Source: Variovorax sp. CF079
GTDB taxonomy: Bacteria > Pseudomonadota > Gammaproteobacteria > Burkholderiales > Burkholderiaceae_C
Assembly: GCF_900101545.1 (NCBI RefSeq)
Contig: NZ_FMZU01000014.1
Location: 1-64,000, forward strand
Length of the DNA: 64,000 bases
Direction: 5' to 3'
Positions 1 to 8,830 of this stretch are shown one piece after another; within the stretch, counting starts at the first letter, position 1, and every line of letters starts with the position of its first letter. The notes under the pieces are model-generated. The model did not search any database. It was not told where the DNA came from and saw only the letters and a program-made list of their open reading frames with translations. The position numbers and the translations under genes were made by a program.

Positions 1-91
1 CCAACAGCCAACCGTTCAAATGGACGGCCACCGCAGATTCCATTCTTGAGAAGTTGCATCGACTTTGCTCACGTATCAGCGGGACAGGACA

Positions 92-874
92 CTAGAGCGT
101 GGCGCGCAGAAAATCGAGCACGCTGTTCTCCGGCCGCAGGAATTCCTGCAGCGACTCGTACACGAAGAAGACGAAAAGCAGCATCATGAAATGGGCCAGG
201 ATGCTCTTGAGCGGCTGCGAGATGACGAACACGTTGAGCTGCGGCGCCACCCGCCCCACGAGGCCCATGCCCAGCTCGACCAGCAGCAGCACGAAGATCA
301 CCGGCGACGCCAGCTTCACGATCCACAGGAAGAGCGTGTCGCCCTGGCGGATCGCGAACTGTTCCAGCACCGCGCCCACACTCGGGAAGAAGGACCCGAC
401 CGGCCACAGCCGGTAGGAATCGACGATCACGCCCAGCATCGCGAGCAGCCCGCCGGCCGAGACGAAGAGCGTGATCACCATCCAGCTGAGGAACTCGCCC
501 GTGGGGCCGTTCTCATGGCCCGCCACCGGGTCGAAGAAAGAGGCGTTGGCCGAGCCGGTCTGGAAGTCGATCAGGTCGCCCACGCTCTGGATCGCCCAGA
601 TGAAGATGCCAAAGCCCAGCCCGAGCATCAGCCCGATGAGCGCTTCCTTGCCGGTGATGAGGATCCACATGCCGATCGACGCCGACGGCATCTCGCCGGC
701 CGCGGGCGACATGAAGATCGCCAGCATCAGCAGCAGGCCATTGCGCACGATGCCGGTGAGCATGCCGCCCGAGAGAAAGGGCACGACCGCAAAGATCGCG
801 AACAGCCGCGGCAGCGTGAGAACCACGGACGAGAAGAAGCTCTCGATGGCGGCGAGTTCGAGGCTGCTTTCCAT
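92..874 (-). CDS. sctT: SctT, type III secretion export-gate membrane protein
   Basis: A 260-aa hydrophobic protein of the SpaR/YscT/HrcT/FliR family. With SctR and SctS it forms the inner-membrane export gate of the T3SS. Several long membrane segments are visible, with a polar family-typical stretch in the middle (DFQTGSANASFFDPVAGH) and a hydrophobic C-terminal half ending in a charged tail. Upstream in-frame codons exist, but the ATG at 874 gives the usual family length and lies 11 bp after the sctO stop, so I prefer it. It is the last recognisable gene of the leftward sct unit. sctU, the usual partner after sctT, is not seen in the 91 bases left before the window edge. Confidence 0.93.
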   Translation of the reverse strand: MESSLELAAIESFFSSVVLTLPRLFAIFAVVPFLSGGMLTGIVRNGLLLMLAIFMSPAAGEMPSASIGMWILITGKEALIGLMLGLGFGIFIWAIQSVGDLIDFQTGSANASFFDPVAGHENGPTGEFLSWMVITLFVSAGGLLAMLGVIVDSYRLWPVGSFFPSVGAVLEQFAIRQGDTLFLWIVKLASPVIFVLLLVELGMGLVGRVAPQLNVFVISQPLKSILAHFMMLLFVFFVYESLQEFLRPENSVLDFLRATL

Positions 875-885
875 GCCGTTCTTCC

Positions 886-1371
886 CTAGATCGCGCGGCG
901 CGCAAGCCAGGCCTGCGTGGTGGCCTCCTCGGACGCGTCTTCCTGCCGAAGTTCTTGCATGCGTGCGTGCTCGGCGCGCTCGCGCTGCTGCATGCGCTGC
1001 GCCTTCTCGACCTCGCCGCTCGCGGCGCGCAGCGCCTGGCGGCTTCGGGCGAGCAGCTCTTCGCGCTGCGCATGCGCCGCGCCCGCCTGCACGGCCGCGG
1101 AGCCGGCCTTGGCGATCTGCGCGTCCAGGGCACCGCTCCACGCACCCGCCACGCGCAGCTGCGCCACGTTGCACTGGCCGCTCGCGAACGCACCCTGCAA
1201 CTCCTGCCAATGGCTGGCCTTGCTCTCCAGCTCCTGCCGATGCCGCTCCTCGGCCTGCTGCAGTTCGGCAAGGCTGCGCGCCGCGGCTTCGCGGTCGCGC
1301 GCGACCACGCCCATCGCGGCGGTCTTCTGGCGCTCGCGCACGTCGATCAGCATCTTCCAGTCGATGCTCAT
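886..1371 (-). CDS. sctO: SctO, type III secretion stalk / coiled-coil protein
   Basis: A 161-aa, highly charged protein rich in Ala, Glu, Gln and Arg, predicted almost entirely helical and coiled coil. This is the hallmark of the YscO/HrpO/FliJ stalk protein, which inserts into the SctN ATPase hexamer and couples it to the SctV export gate. Sequence conservation in this family is poor, so the call rests on length, composition and position directly after sctN. Its ATG overlaps the sctN stop as ATGA (1368-1371), implying translational coupling. It lies between sctN and sctT; no separate sctP ruler gene is present between them. Confidence 0.8.
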   Translation of the reverse strand: MSIDWKMLIDVRERQKTAAMGVVARDREAAARSLAELQQAEERHRQELESKASHWQELQGAFASGQCNVAQLRVAGAWSGALDAQIAKAGSAAVQAGAAHAQREELLARSRQALRAASGEVEKAQRMQQRERAEHARMQELRQEDASEEATTQAWLARRAI

Positions 1372-2732
1372 CGGCGGCCTCCGGCGCCGAAGCGCGCGAG
1401 TGCAGCCACGGTGTGCTCGAAGGCGACCTGGCTCTCGGGCGACTGCGACAGGAAGTCGATCATCGCGGGACGCGCCTGGATCGCCTGGTCGGCCAGCGCG
1501 TCCGCACCCTGCTTGTACTCGCCGATCTGGATCAGGAGCTCCATTTCCTGGTACTTCGCGAGCAGGCCGCGTACGTGCGCGGCCGCATCGCGGTGCGCGC
1601 GCGAGGCGACCAGCGGCATCACGCGGCTGATGCTGGCCAGCACGTCGATGGCCGGGTAGCGGTTGGCGGCCGCGAGCTTGCGCGACAGCACGATGTGGCC
1701 GTCGAGGATGGAGCGCACCTCCTCGGCGATCGGATCGTTCTCCTCGTCGCCTTCGGTCAGCACCGAGTACACCGCCGTGATCGAGCCGGTCTTGCCCTGC
1801 CCTGCGCGCTCCAGCAGCTGCGGCAGCATCGAGAAGATCGACGGCGGGTAGCTGCGCCGCGTGGGCGGCTCGCCGCTCGCGAGGCCGATCTCGCGCTGCG
1901 CGCGCGCGAAGCGCGTGAGCGAATCCACGAGCAGCAGCACCTTCTGTCCCTGGTCGCGGAAATGCTCGGCGATGGTGGTGGCGACGTAGGCCGACTTGAT
2001 GCGCTCCATCGGGGGCCGGTCGGAGGTGGAGACAACCATCACCGTCTTCGCGAGGCCTTCGGGCCCGAGGTTGTGCTCGATGAATTCCTTCACTTCGCGG
2101 CCGCGCTCCCCGATCAGCGCGATCACGTTGACCTCGGCCGTCGAGCCACGCGCGAGCATGCCCAGGAGCGTGCTCTTGCCCACGCCCGGCGGTGAGAAGA
2201 CGCCGACGCGCTGGCCTTCGCCGAGCGTGAGCAGCCCGTCGACGGCGCGGATGCCGGTGGCCAGCGGCGCCGCGATCATGCGGCGCGCCAGCGGACTCAC
2301 CGGCTCGCGATGCACCGGCTGCTGCGCCACGGCGCCAAGCGGGCCGTGCTCGTCGATCGGCTGGCCCAGCGCATCGAGCACGCGCCCGAGCAGCGGCGCC
2401 CCGACCGGGCAGGCATGGCCGCGGCCGGTCGGCAGCACCTCGGTCAGCGCCGAGATGCCGGTGATGGGCCCCAGCGGCGTGAGGATGGCCGTGTTGTTGC
2501 GGAATCCAACGACTTCGGCAAGCAGCGGCGGCTCGCCGGGCGTGACCAGCTCGCACAGCTCGCCTACATGGGCCTGGATGCCGGTGGCGTCGATCAGCAT
2601 GCCCACGGCCTTGCTCACGCGCCCGCGCATGGCCACCGGCGTGACGCGGCCGAAGGCCTGCTCCAGATCGGCCACGATGCCGAGGGCGGCATCGGACATC
2701 GCGTTGCCGGCGAAGTCGCTCGATGTCTGCAT
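1368..2732 (-). CDS. sctN: SctN, type III secretion ATPase
   Basis: A 454-aa F1/V1-type ATPase of the YscN/HrcN/FliI family that energises unfolding and chaperone release at the cytoplasmic face of the injectisome. The Walker A motif PPGVGKST is near residues 181-188. The Walker B region ([20 protein letters not shown]) and the family stretch [14 protein letters not shown] follow. The length is normal. The start ATG shares one base with the sctL stop (TGATG at 2730-2734); an internal Met at residue 12 is an alternative. The gene sits in the canonical order sctL-sctN-sctO. Confidence 0.97.
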   Translation of the reverse strand: MQTSSDFAGNAMSDAALGIVADLEQAFGRVTPVAMRGRVSKAVGMLIDATGIQAHVGELCELVTPGEPPLLAEVVGFRNNTAILTPLGPITGISALTEVLPTGRGHACPVGAPLLGRVLDALGQPIDEHGPLGAVAQQPVHREPVSPLARRMIAAPLATGIRAVDGLLTLGEGQRVGVFSPPGVGKSTLLGMLARGSTAEVNVIALIGERGREVKEFIEHNLGPEGLAKTVMVVSTSDRPPMERIKSAYVATTIAEHFRDQGQKVLLLVDSLTRFARAQREIGLASGEPPTRRSYPPSIFSMLPQLLERAGQGKTGSITAVYSVLTEGDEENDPIAEEVRSILDGHIVLSRKLAAANRYPAIDVLASISRVMPLVASRAHRDAAAHVRGLLAKYQEMELLIQIGEYKQGADALADQAIQARPAMIDFLSQSPESQVAFEHTVAALARFGAGGRR

Positions 2733-3370
2733 CAGCGCCGCCCTCCCGCGGGCGAGGCCAGGCCGCCGCGCTCCACCGCGCGGCGGAAGGCCTCGAGTTG
2801 CGCATCGACGCCGATTTCCAGCACGCCGGTCGAGGTCTGCACCACGCAGGCACCGGCTGGCAGCGACGCATCGGGCGTGAGATTCACGGTCATGCTCCAG
2901 TTGGCTTGCGCGCGCAGCCGATGCAGCACGTCGCGCATGGTCGCTTCCTGCGCCGGCGCCACGCGCACGGCGATGAAGGGCTCGGTGCGCAGCAGCGCCT
3001 CGACGCGCACCAGCGCGCTGCGAAAGAGCATGGCGGGATCGACGTCGGAGATGAACTGGCCCACCGCCTTCACCACCAGCTGCGCCATCGACACGCGCAG
3101 TGCCTGTAGCTGCCGCTCGGCGGCCATGCTCTCGGAGACGAGCTGCTTCGCATACTCGGCCTTCGCACGCTGCAGCCCTTCGTCGTAGCCCTTGTGCCGG
3201 CTGGCCTCGGCCTGCTGCTCCGCCTGCGCGACGATGCGGCGCGCTTCCTGGCGCGCGCTCTCGACCACGGCCGATGCATCGAGCAGGGCCGCGTACTCGT
3301 TCTCCTTGAGCACCTTGCGCTCGCTCAGGAGCTGCAGGTTCTCGGTGGTGATCAGAAAAGCCAGTCCCAT
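2732..3370 (-). CDS. sctL: SctL, type III ATPase regulator / stator
   Basis: A 212-aa protein of the YscL/HrpE/FliH type, the peripheral-stalk protein that binds the SctN ATPase and links it to the SctQ/SctK sorting platform. The N-terminus is short and hydrophobic ([20 protein letters not shown]). It is followed by a long Ala/Glu/Gln helical segment (about residues 25-75) and a C-terminal globular domain. It overlaps sctK upstream by 19 bp and sctN downstream by one base. Family conservation is moderate; position between sctK and sctN makes the call firm. Confidence 0.9.
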   Translation of the reverse strand: MGLAFLITTENLQLLSERKVLKENEYAALLDASAVVESARQEARRIVAQAEQQAEASRHKGYDEGLQRAKAEYAKQLVSESMAAERQLQALRVSMAQLVVKAVGQFISDVDPAMLFRSALVRVEALLRTEPFIAVRVAPAQEATMRDVLHRLRAQANWSMTVNLTPDASLPAGACVVQTSTGVLEIGVDAQLEAFRRAVERGGLASPAGGRR

Positions 3371-4026
3371 TGGGGCAATCTTTCGGGAACGATGCAGGAG
3401 AGCATCAACTCGTGGACCTGGCGCGCCTGCGGCGGCTCGAACTGCGGCAGGCTCAGCGCGCAGACGCGGCGCGGCAACTTGTACTGCAGGCGGCGCAGCA
3501 GCGAGTCGCCCTCCGGCGCGACCATGCCCAGCAGCAGGCGGTAGCCGCGTTCGACCACCACGCGGCCGGCGGCCAGCGGGCTCTGGTCGAGCGCGGAGTA
3601 GTTCATGCGCAGCTCGGTCAGTTGCGGGACGCGATCGAGCACGAAGTCGACCGCGTCCTCGTCGAAGCGGCAGGCCTGGCGCCGGATCTGGTAGCCGACG
3701 CCACCGCGGATCTTGAAGAGCGGCAGGTGCACGCTGAAGCCCAGGTAGGCTGCCAGCCTGCGCAGCGCTCCCCCATCCAGCAGCGCCAGGCGCTTGACGC
3801 GCGAATCGAAGTTGAAGTCGGCGGCCGTCGCGAAGGCGCCCGGGCCTCGCTGCAACAGGCCGGCCAGCACCGCGCGCCCGCCCTCACCCAGCCGCGCCGG
3901 CAAGCGGTGCGGCGCCGGCCAGTTCGCGGGCAGCCAGCTCGGATGCAGGTCGAGCTCGGGATGCAGGTTGAAGCGCGTCACCAGGCGCACCAGGTCCATC
4001 GGGCTGCCTGGGGGAGAGCTTTTCAT
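3352..4026 (-). CDS. sctK: SctK, type III sorting-platform protein
   Basis: A 224-aa soluble protein matching the YscK/HrpD-like family of T3SS sorting-platform components. In better-studied systems SctK caps the SctQ pods under the SctD ring. The N-terminal stretch [20 protein letters not shown] and the overall size fit, and the gene lies exactly between sctJ and sctL as in the ysc order. Its start overlaps the sctJ stop as ATGA (4023-4026), and it overlaps sctL by 19 bp. There are no membrane segments. The family is weakly conserved, so identity leans partly on context. Confidence 0.85.
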   Translation of the reverse strand: MKSSPPGSPMDLVRLVTRFNLHPELDLHPSWLPANWPAPHRLPARLGEGGRAVLAGLLQRGPGAFATAADFNFDSRVKRLALLDGGALRRLAAYLGFSVHLPLFKIRGGVGYQIRRQACRFDEDAVDFVLDRVPQLTELRMNYSALDQSPLAAGRVVVERGYRLLLGMVAPEGDSLLRRLQYKLPRRVCALSLPQFEPPQARQVHELMLSCIVPERLPQWDWLF

Positions 4027-4790
4027 CGCCGGAATACCTGGCTGCGGGTCCAGGTGCGCCAGTCCAGGCCCTGTCGCCGCAACAGGCCGGGCAGCGCCAT
4101 GAGGCAGAGCACCGCCCCTGCGAGCAGGCCCAGCAGCACCATCGCGGTCTGAGTGGAGAACAGGCCCAGCACCGCCGGCCGCGCCGGTGCGCCGCCCGCG
4201 GCCGGCGCCACGGAGAGCTTGCGCGCCTCGAAGAGCGACAGCGACACCTGGTCGTGCGTGAGGCCCTCGATGCCATGCGCCACCATGTCCTTGACGGCGG
4301 GCGCGAGCAGCCGCAGGTCGACGTCGGGCCGGTGCTTGATGAAGACGGCGGCCGACGAAGGCCGGATCTTCTCGGAGAGCGGATCGTTGGCCGGGATCAC
4401 CACGTGCACGCGCGCGGCCACTACGCCGTCGACGTTGCGCAGCGTCTGCGAGAGCTCCTGCGACACCGCGTAGATGTAGCGCATGCGCTCCTCGGACGGC
4501 GTCGAGACCAGGCCCTGCTTGCGGAACACCTCGCCCATGCTGGAGTAGCGCTCGCCCGGCAGGCCCTGGTTGCGCAGCACGTCGAGCGCCCGGCTGAGGC
4601 GGCCTTCTTCCACGTCGACCTGCCAGTTGCTGCCTTCGAGCCGGGCCTTGGACGAATCGATGCCCTCGTTCGCCAGCGCGGCGACGATCTCGTTGGCCTC
4701 CTGCTCGTTGAGGTTGGAATAGAGCGCGACCTTGCAGCCGGTCAGCGCGAAGACCAGGGCGAGCGCCGCAAGCCAGCGGAAGTGTTTCAT
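4023..4790 (-). CDS. sctJ: SctJ, inner-membrane MS-ring lipoprotein
   Basis: A 255-aa YscJ/PrgK/HrcJ family lipoprotein that forms the inner ring of the T3SS basal body with SctD. A signal peptide ends in the lipobox ALTGC (Cys19). Two ring-building domains follow, with the family motif NLNEQEANEIVAALANEGI near the start of the mature protein and YAVSQELSQTLRNVDGV in the second domain. A transmembrane helix lies near the C-terminus (about residues 215-240). It overlaps sctI upstream by four bases (4787-4790). Length is typical. Confidence 0.96.
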   Translation of the reverse strand: MKHFRWLAALALVFALTGCKVALYSNLNEQEANEIVAALANEGIDSSKARLEGSNWQVDVEEGRLSRALDVLRNQGLPGERYSSMGEVFRKQGLVSTPSEERMRYIYAVSQELSQTLRNVDGVVAARVHVVIPANDPLSEKIRPSSAAVFIKHRPDVDLRLLAPAVKDMVAHGIEGLTHDQVSLSLFEARKLSVAPAAGGAPARPAVLGLFSTQTAMVLLGLLAGAVLCLMALPGLLRRQGLDWRTWTRSQVFRR

Positions 4791-5200
4791 TGCTGGTTCT
4801 TCAGAAGCGTGCCGAACAGGCTCGTGGCGGCGCTCGCCAGGCCGGTGGAGACGTGCATCTTGGCGAACATCATGTGCGCCTCCATCGAGTGGTCGGTCAT
4901 CACGAACATGGTCTTGATAGGGTCCGAGAGATCGACGGACTCGAGCATGCTGCGGCGCAGGTCCTCGTAGGAGCGCACGTTGCCCGAGAACTGCGCTGCC
5001 AGCGACTTGGCGGCGTCGCCGATCGCGCTGGGCCCGGCCACGGTGGCCGGCGGCGCCTGCACGCCGTTCATCATGTTGGCGAACATGCGCGTGTCGCCCG
5101 GATCGAAGCGCGACGGCCCCGCCGTCTGTTGTGCGGCCGCGGGGCCTGCAAGCTCAGCCGGCGGCGCTGCGACGGCGGCCGAGGCGATGGGATCGGTCAT
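4787..5200 (-). CDS. sctI: SctI, inner rod protein
   Basis: A 137-aa protein of the YscI/HrpB/PrgJ inner-rod family, which anchors the needle in the basal body. The N-terminal half is low-complexity Ala/Pro. The conserved C-terminal part has the rod-type helical stretch with SVDLSDPIKTMFVMTDHSM and ends LFGTLLKNQQ. The chosen ATG at 5200 has an AGGAG Shine-Dalgarno six bases upstream; a longer reading from 5227 lacks one. The stop overlaps sctJ by four bases. The gene lies between the candidate needle gene and sctJ, as in the ysc operon. Confidence 0.85.
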   Translation of the reverse strand: MTDPIASAAVAAPPAELAGPAAAQQTAGPSRFDPGDTRMFANMMNGVQAPPATVAGPSAIGDAAKSLAAQFSGNVRSYEDLRRSMLESVDLSDPIKTMFVMTDHSMEAHMMFAKMHVSTGLASAATSLFGTLLKNQQ

Positions 5201-5260
5201 GTTCAACTCCTGGAAAAAGGCCCGCACGAGGCCGGCGCCGGCGTCGCGCGGGCACGGCCA

Positions 5261-5464
5261 TCAGGACGACTTCGCCGACTGGCGGATGTCGTTGCCGGTG
5301 GTCTTCGCCACTTCGCCGCCGGCAGCGCTCGCGCCGTTCACCGTGTGCGCGGTGGAGGCCGCGCCCTGGATGGCGGTGGAGGCGGTCATGCTGGCGGTCA
5401 TCAGGCGGGCGTTGTCGGCCGCGGCCTGCTGCATCTGCTGGATCGAGGTGTCAACTGCGCTCAT
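5261..5464 (-). CDS. Small Ala/Ser-rich protein, candidate T3SS needle subunit (SctF position)
   Basis: A 67-aa protein rich in Ala, Ser, Thr, Met and Gln with no Cys, Trp, Tyr or Phe and no signal peptide. Its first half is probably helical. The ATG follows an AGGAG ribosome site. I do not recognise it by sequence. It sits between sctD and sctI, where the ysc operon carries yscE-F-G-H, and its size and composition match needle or Hrp-pilus subunits (60-110 aa, small residues, helical, secreted without cleavage). The inference is therefore SctF or a pilin-like subunit. A chaperone is the main alternative, though it is not acidic enough to look like a typical one. Confidence 0.55.
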   Translation of the reverse strand: MSAVDTSIQQMQQAAADNARLMTASMTASTAIQGAASTAHTVNGASAAGGEVAKTTGNDIRQSAKSS

Positions 5465-5491
5465 GCGATTACTCCTGGTTGGGTTGCTGTT

Positions 5492-5599
5492 TCACTGGGG
5501 TTTGAAAGACGCTTCGTCCTCGGGACGAAGCCATTCCATGCAGCGGCGCGAACGCAGCCGCTGCACGAAATCGGGTCGACGCGGGTGCCATCTCGTCAC
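5492..5599 (-). CDS. Putative 35-aa protein translationally coupled to sctD
   Basis: A short ORF starting with GTG at 5599 that overlaps the sctD stop as GTGA (5596-5599), the same coupling style used elsewhere in this unit. The peptide is basic at the start (TRWHPRRPDFVQRLRSRR) and ends MEWLRPEDEASFKPQ. It fills most of the gap between sctD and the 67-aa gene. It occupies the place of yscE (about 66 aa, needle co-chaperone) but is much shorter and I see no recognisable similarity. It could equally be a non-functional readthrough of leader sequence. Confidence 0.35.
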   Translation of the reverse strand: MTRWHPRRPDFVQRLRSRRCMEWLRPEDEASFKPQ

Positions 5600-6768
5600 C
5601 TCGCCGGCTTGTTGTTGGGAACGCCGCCGCTCAGTACCAGCCCGTCGGCGTCGATGCGCTTGAGCTCGGCGCCGGAACGCAGCACCGAGCCCTCGTAGTA
5701 GCGGTTGCCGTTGGACAGCTGGATATGGCGCAGGCCGTTGCCGTCTTCGGTGATGCTCACCATGCGGGCCGGCAGCAGGCCCTGCCACCCATCCCAGTTC
5801 GCACGCATCTCGGCGTCCTTGTCGACCTGCTGCGCCTTCTCGCGGTACTGCACCTTGTCAGAGACCAGCACCGAGGGGTGCAGGTCTTCGCTGAGCCGCC
5901 GGATCTTCTGCCGCACCGACGAATCCTCGACCGTGCCGCTCAGCACCAGCCGGCCCTGGCCGGTGTAGCTGACCGCCACGCCCGGGTCGCCGACATAGCG
6001 GCGCGCCTGCTCGACCATCTCGTCGGCCGAGTGCACGTTGACGGCCACCTGGCGGCCGAAGGGCTCCATCGCGCGCTGCAGCGTGTCGCGCCGTTGCTTC
6101 GATTCGACATAGCCCTTGACGTTGAAGAGCCCGCCCGGCGCGGCCACCACCTCGACTTCCGGAAACGGCACCAGCACACGCTCGACTTCGGCCAGGTTGA
6201 CCTGGCCGGGCGTGCCACCTGCTCCGCCGCGCTGGCCGCCGACCCACACTGCTGCCATTGCGATCGCGGCGAACAGCACCACGATGCCGCCCACCCAGTA
6301 GCCTACGAGCCGTTCGCGCTGCGCAGGCGCCCGCCCGGCCGCGTGCATGCCGGCATGCACGTCGCTCGGCGGCGCGAACATGCGGTCCTCGCGCGCCGCG
6401 GCGGGATAGCTGCGGTCGAGCTGGAAATCGATCTGGCCCACGCTCACGATGTCGCCGGCCACCACGCTGCGGCGCGGCTGGTGCATCTCCTCTCCGTTGA
6501 GCCGCGTGGTCGCCGTGCCCAGCCGCTGCATCGACACCACCAGTTCGCCGACGGTAAACACCAGGTGGCGCGGCAGCACGTCGCTGCCGGGCAGCATCAC
6601 CTCGCACTCTCCGCCCGAGCCCAACACGTTGATGCCGGGCTTCAGGGCGATGGTGCGGCCCTTGACCGCGCCGCTGAGGAAACGCACGCACCAGCCCGCG
6701 GCCGGCGCAGCCGCCTCGGAGGCCTCGTGGCCCAGCTCTGCGCCGTGGTCGCTACCGGCTCCGTTCAC
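5596..6768 (-). CDS. sctD: SctD, inner-membrane ring protein with FHA domain
   Basis: A 390-aa YscD/HrpW-type protein forming the outer of the two inner-membrane rings. The N-terminal cytoplasmic part (about residues 25-120) has a degenerate FHA fold. A transmembrane helix follows at about 154-178 (LVGYWVGGIVVLFAAIAMAA). The periplasmic region holds tandem ring-building/BON-like domains. The start codon is GTG at 6768, five bases after the sctC stop, with a weak GAGG site. The C-terminus ends PNNKPAR and overlaps the small GTG ORF. Downstream order is 35-aa ORF, 67-aa gene, sctI. Confidence 0.93.
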   Translation of the reverse strand: MNGAGSDHGAELGHEASEAAAPAAGWCVRFLSGAVKGRTIALKPGINVLGSGGECEVMLPGSDVLPRHLVFTVGELVVSMQRLGTATTRLNGEEMHQPRRSVVAGDIVSVGQIDFQLDRSYPAAAREDRMFAPPSDVHAGMHAAGRAPAQRERLVGYWVGGIVVLFAAIAMAAVWVGGQRGGAGGTPGQVNLAEVERVLVPFPEVEVVAAPGGLFNVKGYVESKQRRDTLQRAMEPFGRQVAVNVHSADEMVEQARRYVGDPGVAVSYTGQGRLVLSGTVEDSSVRQKIRRLSEDLHPSVLVSDKVQYREKAQQVDKDAEMRANWDGWQGLLPARMVSITEDGNGLRHIQLSNGNRYYEGSVLRSGAELKRIDADGLVLSGGVPNNKPAR

Positions 6769-6772
6769 GTCC

Positions 6773-8533
6773 TCAGCCCCCCGCCGCCGGCGTCGGCGGC
6801 AACGGCAGCAAGGGCGCCGCGGCGGTGGCGCCGGGCGTCACCAGCCGCGGCGTCAGCAGGTAGAAGCGCTCCATGTTGATCTGCTTCTTGTCGGAGTACT
6901 TGAAGAGGCTGCCGACACCCGGAATGTCCTTCAGCACGGGAACACCGGTCGTCGCATTGCTGCGCTCCTCCGACGAATAGCCTGCGATCAGCAGGCTCGC
7001 GCCCTCGTCCACCAGCGCCTGCGTGTTGACCGTGCGGCGGCGCACGATCGGGATGCGGTCCACGGCCTGCGCGCTGAGGTCGCCGTCGACGATGTCGATG
7101 GACATCATCACGCCGCGCCCCGCCTTCTCGTCGATGATGAGCGGCGTCACGCGCACCGCAGTGCCGGCTGTGATGCTGAAGAGGCCCGCGTCCTGGAAGC
7201 CGTCGACGCGCACGTAGAACTCGCTCAGGTTCTCCAGCACGGCCTCGGTGTTGTCCAGCGTCATGACCTTGGGCCTCGCCACGAAGTTGGCGTCGCCGTT
7301 GGTCGCGAGCGCGGTCACGCGCGCGAGCAGGTAGTTGCGCGCGCTGTTGCCGATGGCCGCAGTGAACATCGCGCCGAGCGGCGTGACCGGCTGGCCGTTC
7401 GCATTCACGCCGCCGATCTGGCCGGCCTCGCTGGTCGAGCCGTCCCAGGTGAGCGGACCGCGATCGCCGCGGCCGGTCTGGAAGTCGCCATGGCGGCCGT
7501 GCAGGCGCCAGTCGATGCCCAGGCTGCTGAGCGTGTCGGAGCTGATATCCATGATCGTCACTTCGATCTCGATCAGCCGCGGGCGCACGTCCATCGATTC
7601 GATCAGCTTCGCGTACTGGTTCATGCGGTCGGGCGTGTCGCGCACGAGCACCGCGTTCATGCGCGTGTCGGCCTGGAACTGCGGCAGTTCGCTGCCCATG
7701 CCTCCCGGCATGCCGCCGAGCGAGGATGCGCCGTCGCCGTTGATCGGCGAGAGGCCCGAGATCTCGACCTTCGGCGCGTTGATCGACTCGCCGCTGCGCA
7801 GCTTGATCTGCCGGTTGGGGCCGACCGAAAGCGTCGCGCTGGTACCGCGCGCGCCCGAGCCGCCGCTCGACAAGTTGCCGCTCGCGCGGCCGTAGAGGCT
7901 GCGCAGCACGTTGGCCACACCCGGAATCACGGTCTCCTTGCCCGAACGGTTGATCTTGAAGTCCGAGGCCCACGCGTACTTCAGCGGAAAGAGCCGGATC
8001 TCCGCGCCGTCGGCCATCGCGCTGCGCTGGTCGGCCAGCTTCACGGCCTGGCGCACCATCTCGACGTAGCGGCGCGGGCCGGTCACGTAGACGCTCGCAT
8101 CCTTGGCGCTGATCGACAGCGGGTAGCGCTCGTCGGAGATGCGCAGGCGCACTAGCGTCTCGGCGATGCGCTCTGCGTTGTCGGCGGCGATCGGCAGCAC
8201 CTCGCTCTTGGCGTCGCTCGCGAGGTCGATGAAGAGGAAGGCGCCATCGAAGTACCAGGTGAGCCCGTTGACCGAGCAGACGCTGTTGAGGATGTTCTGC
8301 GCCGGCCCCGAGAACTTTCCGCTGATGACGCCCGTCACCTTGGGATCGATCACCGCGGTGATGCCCTGCGAGGCCACGAGCTCCCGCAGAAAGTCGGGCA
8401 GCGGCTTCTCGTTGGCGACGATCTGGAACGGGCGGTTGTTCCAGCGCAGCTCCGCCGCCATCGCCCGTTGCGCGCCGGCGAGGAAGAGCGCTGCCAAGGC
8501 CAGCAGCATCAGCGCGTGAAGCGTTCGGCTCAT
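6773..8533 (-). CDS. sctC: SctC, outer-membrane secretin
   Basis: A 586-aa secretin of the YscC/HrcC family, forming the outer-membrane ring of the injectisome. A signal peptide ends at ...QRAMA. It is followed by an N0 domain (ELRWNNRPFQIVANEKPLPD), N1/N3 domains, a Gly/Ser-rich insert (about ASGNLSSGGSGARG), and the C-terminal secretin barrel. The barrel shows VPVLKDIPGVGSLFK followed by a segment typical of the secretin end. The start ATG overlaps the sctS stop as ATGA (8530-8533), which selects it over longer upstream readings. No pilotin is visible nearby. Confidence 0.96.
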   Translation of the reverse strand: MSRTLHALMLLALAALFLAGAQRAMAAELRWNNRPFQIVANEKPLPDFLRELVASQGITAVIDPKVTGVISGKFSGPAQNILNSVCSVNGLTWYFDGAFLFIDLASDAKSEVLPIAADNAERIAETLVRLRISDERYPLSISAKDASVYVTGPRRYVEMVRQAVKLADQRSAMADGAEIRLFPLKYAWASDFKINRSGKETVIPGVANVLRSLYGRASGNLSSGGSGARGTSATLSVGPNRQIKLRSGESINAPKVEISGLSPINGDGASSLGGMPGGMGSELPQFQADTRMNAVLVRDTPDRMNQYAKLIESMDVRPRLIEIEVTIMDISSDTLSSLGIDWRLHGRHGDFQTGRGDRGPLTWDGSTSEAGQIGGVNANGQPVTPLGAMFTAAIGNSARNYLLARVTALATNGDANFVARPKVMTLDNTEAVLENLSEFYVRVDGFQDAGLFSITAGTAVRVTPLIIDEKAGRGVMMSIDIVDGDLSAQAVDRIPIVRRRTVNTQALVDEGASLLIAGYSSEERSNATTGVPVLKDIPGVGSLFKYSDKKQINMERFYLLTPRLVTPGATAAAPLLPLPPTPAAGG

Positions 8534-8796
8534 TGCAGCGCCGTGAGCGTATGGAACGCCCGCTCCGCGAAGCGCATCATGTCGCCGCCCAGCCAGCCTG
8601 CGGTGACGATGATCGCGACCATCACGGCGATCAGCCGGATCGATTGGCCGATGCTCTGGTCCTGCACCTGCGTGACGGCCTGCAGCACGGCGACGACGAG
8701 GCCGGTGACGGTCGACACCACCACCACCGGCAGCGAGAGCCAGAGCACGAGCATCAAGGCCTCGCGGGTGATGTCGAGGATGTTCTGCGGGGTCAT
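8530..8796 (-). CDS. sctS: SctS, type III secretion export-gate membrane protein
   Basis: An 88-aa two-helix membrane protein of the FliQ/SpaQ/HrcS family, part of the SctRST export gate. The family start is clear (MTPQNILDITREALMLVLWLS), as is the second helix LIAVMVAIIVTAGWLGG. Length is exactly typical. It lies 34 bp after the sctV stop and overlaps sctC by four bases. In most systems sctS follows sctR directly. Here sctR is about 3.5 kb away on the opposite strand, an unusual split. Confidence 0.96.
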   Translation of the reverse strand: MTPQNILDITREALMLVLWLSLPVVVVSTVTGLVVAVLQAVTQVQDQSIGQSIRLIAVMVAIIVTAGWLGGDMMRFAERAFHTLTALQ

Positions 8797-8830
8797 GAAG
8801 CGATTCGGCGGAAGAGACGGGATTCATCGG

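Noticed and set aside
1-59. Minus-strand ATG at 59 (or an overlapping one inside) open to the window edge, possibly the next gene after sctT
   Set aside because: Fewer than 20 codons visible, no strong ribosome site, and the residues do not resemble the SctU start. Cannot be supported from this window.
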